Shown here: in pieces, positions 37,301 through 46,900 of the stretch
How positions within the stretch are numbered: the stretch's first letter is position 1
Layout: each line of letters starts with the position of its first letter
NCBI RefSeq assembly: GCF_932526225.1
Contig: NC_064036.1
Coordinates: 13,199,181-13,263,180 of the forward strand
DNA: 64,000 nt
From: Nematostella vectensis
Taxonomy: Eukaryota > Cnidaria > Anthozoa > Actiniaria > Edwardsiidae
Direction: 5' to 3'
Program-made: the position numbers and the translations under genes
Notes under the pieces: generated by a model
What the model saw: the letters and a program-made list of their open reading frames with translations, nothing else
Told to the model about the DNA's origin: nothing
The model's database searches: none

Positions 37301-40300
37301 AAATTTCTCACCCGATGTTCTCAAGGACCCATTTAGAGGCGCTATCTGCCGGGTCACCCCAAAGGTTTCGAACCTTTTGCAGAATTTTGCGGGCCTGGGA
37401 GAGTTTCCATGTCAACGCGTCCCTTTCTGTGTCATCAGTGCCGTTAGCAATGCTTGTTCCCAGTCCCAGCTCCGCCTCGACATCAATGCTTTCCAGATCC
37501 TTGAGGCTGAAGCTTTTAATAAACGAACCAACTTCGAGAAGTTTAAGCGTGCCACTCTCTTTTGCCTAAAAAAAACAAAGAAGTTGCTTGGGTTTGGCAA
37601 CAATCTTCAATAATCAGAGGAGATGTCGCAGAGGCTGTAGTCTACCAACCCCTGGTTTCCAAGGTAGGGAAAATGGACAAAATAGACATAAGAAGCAGTA
37701 TTGCCACACACCTTCTTAAGCATGGCCCGCTGCTTGGAAGGTGGGACGGTGCGGTCGCCCTTCATCGCCTTGATGGCCGACCGGACGGACTCACCGGACA
37801 GATGGGCTAGGTCTTGTAGTGGTAGACCACTGACCAATGGACCAAGCGTCTGTACAGTTGACTCATTCCACGAGGAGGGCTTCAAAGCAACAATGAAAAC
37901 CACATTAACACAAAGTGTTTGAACAAAATACAATCAAAACCACGTTTCCAAGATAAGATTTTAATATGTTTTGGGAGCACCAGGTGCAAGAATTCGGCTG
38001 AGTACTTACATCTCCGAGTGATTCTTTGAGCTTTTTCGCGAGCACTCTAGCCTGCAAGGTAACCAAATGCACTCGATCAAGATTAGCCAGTCAGGGAGGT
38101 GGAGGGCACTCAGATTTCTCTTAGAATACCTGACTCCGGGAGAAGGGGACTTGCTTCAAGTCCTCTACGGACTCCATGACTGCTTCCGTGGGCAGATTGC
38201 GCAAATCTTTCGGTTTAAGACCCCGTAATATTCCAGAAGCGTTCTTGATAGTATCTGCTGTCCATGTGTTTGGGGAACCCAATGCTGTCTTCACCTTACG
38301 GGCCATCTTGCTCGCCTGAAAAAAAAAAACACCAGGAAATCTCACCAAACCGTGGTGCAGCTTATCAAGCACTTCGTCGTGCTAAACTAGCCACAAACAT
38401 TTATGACCCAGCCAACATTTAAAAGGACTTGAATGTGAAACAGCCAATATACGTGCCAAAAAATAATAATAATTCGCAAATCTCTTATAACATCATAGTA
38501 CTGATTATAAATACGATGATCCTGACCTGCTTTTTTGATAGTGGAACATGACTGAGCGTGCGCAAAGAGCCTCTGATAGCGTCTGCATTCAAGCTGTCGA
38601 TATCTCTCATGGTCAGCCCTTTTGTCAGATTCCCAAGCCTAAAACACAGCATGGCAATTACAAGGCTAGCACGGGAAGTGCGTTTGCATCCTTTGTCGAG
38701 TGGAGACGCGGCTTCTTTTGACCAGGGTATAAATTTGGACTTATTTCGAAATAATGGAGATAGCATTACATCAAGGGAATGTGTCATGGTGTTGGAATCT
38801 ACCTGTTGAGATCGTCTGCAGTCCACGATCCCGGCGAGCCATAGCCCTCACTGCCGTCCTTCAGCTTTTTCATTAGCTCTCTGGCACTCTTTCCGTCCAT
38901 TTCAACAGTTGCAAGCTCCCTTATAGCCCCCTTAACCTGCAAGCATAGACCTTAACTTGTCATCCACAATATCTCGAATAAACGCTCTGACATAATTTGC
39001 TTAATTCAGCCCCAAAACCTTCTTCGTCGTGAACAATTAATCTCAACATCCTCTACCAACAATATGCTGCGGTGCCAATCAATCTGTAGAGTCATCAAGA
39101 GTTTTAATTATAGCTAGAGTTGTGTCTCACCGCAGTTGTTGACAGTTGTTTGATGTCTTTGGGCTTCATACTGGGCATAAACGTAGCCATCTTGCTGAGT
39201 GTGTCTGCCGTCCACCCGTCCTGTTTACCGTACGTTTTGAGGGCACCATTCACAAGCTCTTTAAGTTGGCCTTTGCTAAGATCCTTTACACCCGCTTTGC
39301 TGATCTCTTCAATGCTAAAAAAAAAGTATTTAATGATCACCACATACGTCATCGTCATCACTATCACGGTTGTCTCATCATCACCACCAATACCACTATC
39401 ATTTTATTACCATCATTCCTACCATTATCCTCACATCTACCATGTACAGGGACGGGCGTGAAGATGGAGAGGAGGATGGGGGTTTCAAGTCCAATTCTGA
39501 AGAAACAGGTTGGGGTGGAAAAATTTAATAAGTGTATTTTTTTGTCTTAGTTGCCTCAGTGATACAGTAAAGTGTAATCATGGAATTAAATCACTCTTTC
39601 AACATGCCCAAACCATTACTGGCAAAGTGAGCAAAACTAAACTTATTTTTGTAATCATGGAATTAAATCACTCTTTCAACATGCCCAAACCATTACAGGC
39701 AAAGTAAGGAAACTAATCTGTTTTCGAGGAGGTATTTCAACATCGTGATAATAATTATCATGATGATGGTAATAATAATGACAATATATCAAAAGTTCTG
39801 TTACTTGTGCCTTTTCAAATGTTGCTTTTACGACATTTGCTGGGTCCCATATTCCACTAGGCACCAGGCCCTTGGTGCTACTACCACCATCATAATATTA
39901 ATCACCATCGTCATATCGTCGTCATTCATTCATTGTCATCACTTATAATATCACATCATCACGACATTATTCACCATCATATGTCACTTATCTTCATCAT
40001 AATTGCATCATTATTTATCATCATTATTCATCATTTATCATCATCACAACTTTTTCATCATCATCATATTATCATAAGCGTCACATCATCATTTATCATA
40101 ATCATAAATCACATCATCATCCATTGTCATCACTCATCATCAACACATCATCATTAATTATTTATCGCTTAGAACAGCGATGTATAAGCGCTATATAAAT
40201 GTTATTTATTTATTTATCATCACCTTATTATCATAAGCATCACATCATCATTTATCATCATCATAAATCACATCATCATCCATTGTCATCACTCATCATC

Positions 40301-42384
40301 AACACATCATCATTTATTATCATCACCTTATTATCATAAGCATCACCATCATAATCACTAATCATTCGTCACTCTAGATGATAATAATATTTTTATTTAT
40401 AAAGCACTAGAACTGTGTGTACATATTCTAGATGTTGTATGACTAGCACTAAAAGCATCAAGAATTCTCTCTTATATGTACCTTGCTTCAAATGTTTCTC
40501 TCCCAGCATTTGCCAAGTCTCGTATTTCACTAGGTACCAGGCCCTTTGCCAAGGAACCCAATTTTTTCACATCATCCGCTGACCAAGTTGATGGGCGACC
40601 TTTTTTCTCCTTCATGATTTTGACAAAAACCTCTTTTTGACTCAGGGACAATTCCTCTGTTGAATTCTATAAAGAGAAATAATGTGAACTTTATTGCAAT
40701 ACCTCAGCCATCCCCCAAGAAGTGATATAGATCTTAGCTTTTTCTATCTAGCTATTCAGTATATTCAAGTACAATTGTTCCAAATAATATTATGGTTGCT
40801 TTATCATAGTCTATTCAGGAAGCCCAGCATATGAATAATTGTATAATTAAAATTCCTTGAGCATTTATTTTGTCTACTATTATCCTGTCAATCTATCTGT
40901 AACAACCTGCATGTCCTGTAGCATATCCTCGAACTGACTGCTGCTCATTGCATGAAGTACTTTCTCCACATTCCTTGAGGCAGCCCCTCTTGTGAATGTT
41001 TTAGCCAAACTTTTCAACTTGTCCCTTCCCATACCCTGAATAGCCTCTGTCTAAATAAACACAACAGATCATTGGAATAAAAATAGATACAAACCTTAAA
41101 AAAATAGAAAATAAAAAAATTTAAGAATAAAATGAAATGAAATAAAATAGTTAAAATAAAATCCCCCCTCCCCCCTGACATTTTGATATGAGAATTGGAA
41201 TCCATCAGAAGATCCATCATGATCCCAAAATGAACCTTTATGGACTAGTTGAACCTAAAGCTCTTGGGTCACTCTTACCCCAATATTTGCAAAAACAGAA
41301 ACTGGCAGCTTTTCAATGACATCATCAGTAACATTGGTAAAGGCACTTGCCCCTCCAGTCTCCAGCTTTGTGCGCATGTCACTTGGAAGCTCAGAAAAGG
41401 CATTTTTGACTCTGGTTTATAGACATAAAATGACCATCATTTTTTTATCAAACAAACCATAATTTCACAACAATAATGTTGCTAAGCAAGTTTTTTCTTA
41501 AAAGATTTGCCAAGAGAGACACATCATTTTATATATTAGAAATTACAAATTCTGCTACAGGTTTCTTATGAATCAAGATTATACATGGTCCCTTTCACCT
41601 TTTGTCTTTTTCTGCTAAGGTTCTCATATCCATAGAAGCTGTAAATAGAAAACAAATCTTAGTATTTCCAGATTTTGTGCTCACTCTCTTGATTCTGATT
41701 GGAGAATGCTTTACATTGATAATCATGCAATCTGATCAGCTAGCTAATTAATGAATAAGCTAGATGTTTGATTCTATACACACAATGCATATTTGGCCTA
41801 GGGCAACAGTATACTTTATGGACTTGATGTATAACTAAACACATATTGAATAAGGTTTTTGAGATATCCGGAATAAACCATGTCTCGCCAAGTGGAAATA
41901 GTCTCAGCCTTTGGCATGATTCCATTTGTTTCAACATTGATTATTCTCGATATCACAAAAACCTCATCCAATGATTTCTTGTTTTATAGATTATGACAAA
42001 AAGCTTTTGCTGCAGTAGTCTTTGAGCGCACAGGTCTATTGTACGGCTAATAAACTTGTTCTGCCAAATGTGTAATGGTCTTTTGGATGTTAAGATTGTA
42101 TAGGATATGGTAAAAGACGGTAAAATTTGACCTTACAATTGAGCATCAGATAAACGATATTGCGTTATATTTATTAAGTATCTTCATTTAATTTTTTTGC
42201 TTCAGCTTGTTTGAGAGGTTTTGGTTTTCAAGCGATAAGAGGCATCGCTACGTACTCTGCAAGTACCTATACTTTGTCATTTCTTATCTCTTTTTTCGGA
42301 AACAAATCACAAACGAGAGTGACACTAACCTGAGAAGGCAATCAGCCACGTCGTGGTTATAAAAGCAATGGTTGTGAGAGACAT
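28386..42384 (-). CDS. Mesothelin/otoancorin/stereocilin-like secreted or GPI-anchored protein
   Basis: Twenty-four exons join in phase to 1159 aa: 42384-42330, 41638-41599, 41411-41279, 41050-40907, 40666-40482, 39314-39131, 38936-38803, 38638-38527, 38315-38130, 38051-38010, 37879-37712, 37565-37312, 37213-37096, 36843-36598, 35284-35067, 33001-32890, 31594-31489, 30954-30740, 30295-30116, 29847-29705, 29634-29495, 29312-29215, 28892-28754 and 28513-28386. It opens with a signal peptide (MSLTTIAFITTTWLIAF) and ends with a small-residue stretch (GSGGAG) and a hydrophobic tail, as in GPI signals. The middle is repeating helical modules such as TWSADDVKKLGSLAKGLVP and ESTVQTLGPLVSGLPLQDL, the pattern of the mesothelin/otoancorin superfamily (otoancorin is of similar length). 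These are cell-surface or extracellular-matrix proteins. The least certain junction is the donor of the 30954-30740 exon (gct/gtgcaa). The exact orthologue is not assignable by eye. Confidence 0.83.
29001..29275 (-). repeat. In-frame 102-bp tandem copies of an exon end plus donor
   Basis: The phrase gtgatcatacccacgt occurs at 29051, 29153 and 29255, exactly 102 bp apart. On the minus strand each copy encodes DHVGMITRTAI-QIPVDLF or a close variant. The first two are followed by gtgagta donors; the third copy has lost the donor. Reading through remains open for all three. Confidence 0.88.
31011..31321. mobile_element. MITE with ~30-bp terminal inverted repeats and TA target
   Basis: Ends are TA-cagttgtttgacaaaagg and the inverse ccttttgtcaaacgactg-TA. 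A second, perfect inverted pair catgctcgaggatccagc/gctggatcctcgagcatg sits in the centre (31180-31241). The TA duplication suggests a Tc1/mariner-mobilised non-autonomous element. It lies in the intron between exons 31489-31594 and 30740-30954 of the mesothelin-like gene. Confidence 0.8.
31663..31930 (-). mobile_element. tRNA-like (SINE-like) repeat, uninterrupted copy
   Basis: The copy is collinear with the outer parts of the 20.4-21.4 kb repeat but lacks the 705-bp foldback. On the minus strand, gatggcccatcggttagc resembles a tRNA A box, and cggttctagtct about 35 nt later resembles a B box. A SINE origin is inferred; the shared sequence extends beyond both boxes. Confidence 0.55.
31931..32889. 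other. Intron DNA, nothing recognised
   Basis: AT-rich intron of the mesothelin-like gene. No additional exon or element is recognised. Confidence 0.4.
34013..34897 (+). CDS. Intronless class A (rhodopsin-family) GPCR
   Basis: A single exon of 294 aa starts at the first ATG (MNDSSSIACSS) with a short extracellular N-terminus. Seven hydrophobic helices are visible. Class A marks are LLNTLVIMAIW (Asn of TM1), LASLSILDLFNG (Asp of TM2), a Cys before TM3 (DWCDTKYALL), LDRLLVV in place of DRY at the end of TM3, and LVNPIIYLW, the NPxxY motif of TM7. TM6 (VLASSLVAYVPVLCFF) keeps Pro but lacks the usual CWxP. Ligand is unknown; intronless orphan receptors of this type are numerous in anthozoans. 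The gene is nested, in opposite orientation, in the intron between exons 35284-35067 and 33001-32890 of the mesothelin-like gene. Confidence 0.93.
   Translation: MNDSSSIACSSHKLEVGILLAVNCVSAIATSLLNTLVIMAIWKTPALHTPSRYLLASLSILDLFNGCVVQPGFIGYLALLFADWCDTKYALLVTLHRLAYFCGAMSLYVMALMALDRLLVVKLLVAYRVVVTTRRVLIAVSGAVVIKAVIYSLIPAHFEILKLVGYIFSVLYLSAIIVFYAMAIVYLRRHSSLVSPTASDDQPAGDEVFSVCKYRKSFVTMVIVLASSLVAYVPVLCFFAVVRDLSLTRVLDVVRMLFVEILTALLTSLVNPIIYLWRMRDLRGATKSIIWCRD
34911..34985 (+). pseudogene. Partial duplicate of the GPCR 3' end
   Basis: Starting 91 bp after the matching point inside the gene, the block gtgaatcccatcatctcctt...cttgtggcgtacgagagatctccgag copies the last ~75 bases of the receptor (NPIIYLW through the stop). 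It lies just beyond the stop codon. It is a tandem tail duplication with no upstream reading frame. Confidence 0.85.
35633..36571. mobile_element. 939-bp DNA transposon-like element with TA target
   Basis: Ends are taccgtaaatgatctaat (35633) and its exact inverse attagatcatttacggta (to 36571), followed inward by aacgccc / gggtgtt. The terminal TA dinucleotides suit a TA target duplication. Interior contains G-runs and no long protein frame. It ends 26 bp before the exon at 36598 in the mesothelin-like gene. Confidence 0.75.
39385..40440. repeat. CAT/ATC-rich intron stretch
   Basis: The intron between exons 40482 and 39314 of the mesothelin-like gene is dominated by degenerate catcatcat- and atcatc-type simple sequence, with a small internal duplication (about 40060-40155 and 40230-40325). 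Confidence 0.7.
39815..39880 (-). pseudogene. Decayed duplicate exon of the mesothelin-like gene
   Basis: The minus strand reads GLVPSGIWDPANVVKATFEKAQ then gtaac. This matches the end of the exon at 40482 (GLVPSEIRDLANAGRETFEAR then gtaca). Including it would break the phase between the flanking exons, so it appears unused. Confidence 0.6.
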
Positions 42385-43945
42385 ATTTTCGCTGGATGAG
42401 CCAGGAAAATGCAATTTCTTGCAAAGAAATAAACTTTTACACCACTTCAACTTTGGCTTTGGGCTGACGTCATCTCTGAAGCAAAAGCGTCACGTGACAA
42501 GCAGGGCCCACAGCCAACCCAAATCTTTTAAAAGTTTGCGTCGATTAGACAGCCTAAATTGCAAACTTTCAAACTTTGAAAAAAAGAAAAATAAGTACTT
42601 ATGGAAGTAAGTATTTATGTATGGAGGGAAGGGGGCGGTAAAAAATACGTCAAAACTTACGAAATTATCTTTTATTAATGATTGCAACCAAGAGAGTATG
42701 TGCTCTCTTGGTATGCAATCTACAAGGTGTTATAGCCAAATTCGTTGTTGCGCGACCTCCCAGAATAAAAAAAAATCCTTTATTCGTTGGGAATAGCGCG
42801 AAGTCAATCAAATTAAACAATCAAAACCAGACAAACCGCCCCAAAAGCTTGTGTCTGACTAGGCGCTATTTCCAAACGAGACAAGGATTATGGATTCGCT
42901 GAGGTCGCGCACAACGAATTTGGCTGTAAGGCTGAGTTGAGAAGACCTTTCAGTAGAGGAGGGGGGGGGGTTTCCAGTTTTATCAAAAGTGACTATAATC
43001 TATTCTCAGAAACAGATAAGAATATACGTTGCAATACAATACAATAAACTTTTTTAACGAGGGTTGTATGAGCCCCTGCCTATTTACAGTTACACATATG
43101 AAGAAAACGTTGTCGTTTTGAGTGACTGGTACCGAGGACTCTTAGTTCCTTTTCAGATATTTTCTCCATTGTCCAAAGATGGTCACAGTCACTGTTTTTC
43201 TCTTCTGATTACGAGTCATAAAGTTTACGAAGCATCTGCCGTACGGCAACCTTAAAAATAACAAGAATCATGCAGTTTTTCCAAATAAGGAATATATTAG
43301 TTTCCTTATATGGAAGTGACCGCGTTTAATACCTAGTATTGAAAATAATAAAAAGACTCTTATGTTAACATTTACTGAAAAACAAATGGGAAATTTGGAA
43401 ATTAAACTATAAGACACTAATACTACACCTTGATAGAGTAACTAAAAATTAACCACAAACAGGCAACGTCAACATAGAAGCAACTACAAACAGAAAAATA
43501 TTAACATGCAGTAACAATTAAAATTAACATGAGAAATGCTCTCTTGATGAGACATTATCTAAAACACAGGAGAAAATGCCTTGAAAGTCCCTTTTGGGCC
43601 CTCTCCTGTTAAAAATCCTGGCTACGCCGCTGTATCCGGTTTTAGGAAAAGTAGCAGCGGCAGTCGATATAAAAACGGCATGTATGGCAAAATAGCTGTT
43701 CTAAGTGAGATACCGAGTTAAGATGAGAGTGGAAAATATTACGGGCTATAGCAAGACTTGTAACATTTGGTAGTTGATTGGGATTTGAAAAAAGGGAGAA
43801 AGCTAGTTGTTTAAAGCGCACAGATACTGCGAATCGGAAGTCTTTACGCCGTCCTTGCCTTCGCGTATCTCTTTAAACAAGGTTACTAATGATTTTTCCA
43901 AGCCACACTGATTTTACAGACTTTGGCTTTTGAAGGTTTATTCTA
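42385..43945. other. Intergenic, with a small TA-flanked MITE
   Basis: This is the 5' flank of the mesothelin-like gene and 3' flank of the first complete GBP. At 42733-42925 a ~193-bp element has inverted ends (tagccaaattcgttg / caacgaatttggctg) flanked by TA. At 43565-43640 lies a reverse-oriented copy of the interspersed phrase ttaacaggagaggg also found at 50285 and 63680. Confidence 0.55.
42733..42925. mobile_element. ~193-bp MITE with TA target duplication
   Basis: The left end tagccaaattcgttgttgcgcgacct pairs with the right end aggtcgcgcacaacgaatttggctg. Pairing extends inward with mismatches (aatagcgcgaagtca against gactaggcgctatt). TA dinucleotides flank both ends. Confidence 0.75.
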
Positions 43946-46900
43946 TCACATCTTTTCAAGGCGTTTCCTTGCTTCCTCGATCTCTTTTTCCCGCTCACGT
44001 AGCTGGCGCCTCATCGCCTGCTCTCCTCGCTGTAAGATGTCTTGCCGGCGTCGCAGGTAGTTATTGTCTTGTGCACCACGTTCTTTCTCTCGTCTGACCA
44101 TCTCTGCTAGCTCCTCGTTAAGTAGACGTTGTTCTTCTCGCATTTCGGCTTCCATGACTTTCAGGTCCATCTCTTGATCTAGCCGTAGCTTCATCATCTG
44201 TTCAACAAGAATAACGTAAAAGAAAATTCAAGGACTCCTTGAGCAGGCCGACTGTATTCCCGTATCTAGCGGAGTGGGGTAGCTACTCCCTAGCAAATAC
44301 ACTAAGCTTCCTTCCCCATTATACATAATAACTTTGTATAGGCAATAGTAAAAGGTATGGTTTCAGGCGCGTATCCAAGATTGGCTAAGGTGGGTACGTC
44401 AGAGTGTGTGTTATTGAGCAACGCACAACCTGTGCACACCCCCCTCCCACCCCCCCCCCCCCCCCCCCACCCCGAATCTTCCACCTGTGAATACCCATTT
44501 GAAAATCTTCATTTTTCTCGAGTAAGTACCCAGCAGCTTTGTCTCCTATTATCTTTGTTCTATAAAGGAGTTCTTTTGTCTCTATTCTTCTCGTTCTTTG
44601 TGTCGAGGTGCGGGTATTGTTCATTTGCCCAATCAAATTGCAGCTTGTAATAACTGAGTACTAACTCTTTTTCTCTAAATCTTGATTAAAGCAAAGCATT
44701 ACCTGTTGCTCGATTTCCTTCAAACGTTCGGCGACAGCGGGATTTTCCGCCTGCAGAATTTACAAGTCAAGCACGGTAAGTCAAGCAAGGGTAACAAGGC
44801 AGCTTCCTCGACCCCCCCCCCCCCTCCTTACAAGTCCGTGACCAAAATTAGTCAAGCAAGAGTGGCTGCATCCCTCCTGTTTTTTCACGTTTAAGGGGCT
44901 GTTTAGTTTTAAGGCATTTCAGGGCATTTTGGGAAGAGGAGAATGTAGAGACTTCAATTCCCTGCACAGCTCAGTTTAAAAGACTGATCCAGTGATCGAC
45001 GTCTAAAGGAAACCTACTTTGATCTGCCCTAAAAATCACCCAGTAGCTCCACCATAATCTCCCGCTTTGTCAATCATTGGAAGAAATATGGGCAAGATAA
45101 GTGAAAGCGCGTACTACAATGTAGTTTTACAAGATTCACAGGTGTCCAAAACAGTACAGGGATTCCCTCACCCCGAGTCTCCGGGCCTCATCTTCTGTGT
45201 CTTTTCTCGCCAACTTATTTGCCATGATTTGGTCATTTCGGAAGCACATTTTTCTGATCCAGTCAACCTCTTTCTTCATCTCCCGGTCCAGCTCCTTACA
45301 GCGATATCAGGGCAGAGATGTTACACTAAGAAATGCTAAAAAAACAGATCCTACCAACAATATGCCTGCGTACCAAGCGCTAGGAGCAAGGGAATGAGAA
45401 GAAGAGATCAAGCGTGCCTGGGAGAAGGGGAATCCTCCTTCTATCGCTTTGCCCGCGGCAAAATCGCTTATCTCTTACCCTTTGCGTTTGCTACGCAGAC
45501 TAAACAGTAAATAGATGTTAGGCAAGAAATGCTACACGAAGCTGGGGTTCATCTTAGAACACATTTCATAGTTCTGCGCGGCAATTCATGCTAATTCAGG
45601 GGCGAAGAAGGCCTCGAATTATCTTGGGTGTACACAATACAAATACACTATGAAAACTGTGGGCGCGGCTACGTCCCTACTGGTCATTTCCCTATGATAA
45701 AAAAAATACTCATAATGTAACAATGCTGCGGTGGCTTTCTTACGCTTTAAGTATAAACTCAATGCATGTTTTTCCCTACCTGTTGCCTGAAGTAGGCGAA
45801 ATCCTGGCATATATCACGGCAACCGTGGATATTTTTATTGAACTCAATCATCAGCTCTTCGTACGCGCTCTCGATGCAAGAAATGGCATAAGCAAACTCG
45901 TGGTCCTCAACCCGTCGCCATAGCAACCGCACAGGCTCGAGGATCTTGGTGCGCAGTCTCTGGTAGAGTTCAGCGCATGCGTCCTCGGTTGCACGCTTGT
46001 TGGCAATCAACCAATCACACTCCTTTTGGTCTGCAGCCATCTACGATTCGAGAGATTTGATCGGTGCACTGCGTTTGGGTGGGATTGACTTTTCTAATAT
46101 GTGCGGAGTTGGGTGTGCATATAAAATCTTAATTCGCACGCACAGTACAACGGTTCAATTTTCATAAAAATGTAAAAAAAATTCCACGTCCCGGGTGCTG
46201 GCTGCCGGAAATTGCCAGAGGCTAATCAAGTCCAGCTGCTTGCAGTTATGACTAAAATGACTACAAGTAGCAGATAATAATATGCTGTATATTATTCTAA
46301 CAAAATAAAAGGAAAATTAAATGGAGGTTGTACAAATTGTGGTTGTATTAAATTGTAATTGCACTGAATGGTAGTTGTACTAAATGGTAGTTGCACTGAA
46401 TGGTAGTTGTTATAAATGGTGGTTGTACCAAATGGCATATATTTGAATGGTGTTGACTGTTTGCATGTGGGTGGATGATATTTTCTTACGTGTAGCTGTA
46501 CTGCATACTTCCACCTGTCCTTTTTCGGTATTCCATCTGTTTCCATCTCAAAGAATTTCTCGGCCTGGCTTAGCGCCTCTTCATTCGCCCTTGTGATGGT
46601 GTCTGTCAAACAAGGAAGTCTACCGTCTAACAAGTCACTCATGGCAAACGTATAGACATTCTTGGCCTCCTTTACTGTCTTCGTGCCTTTGTTTTCAATG
46701 TAAGTGTCCCATGCGCGTCCAATAGAAGGAACTGCATCCGGCGCATTGAGCGCGCTTACGTATTCTTCGAGCATGTCCGCTAGTGCTGAGACAGACGTGA
46801 CAAGGTGTTTAGCTTTATTCTATGCGAATTGACAGTACTATTGCTTAAATGAAGAATATTAAATATCGAACACAGCTATACGACAACAACGCCGATGAAA

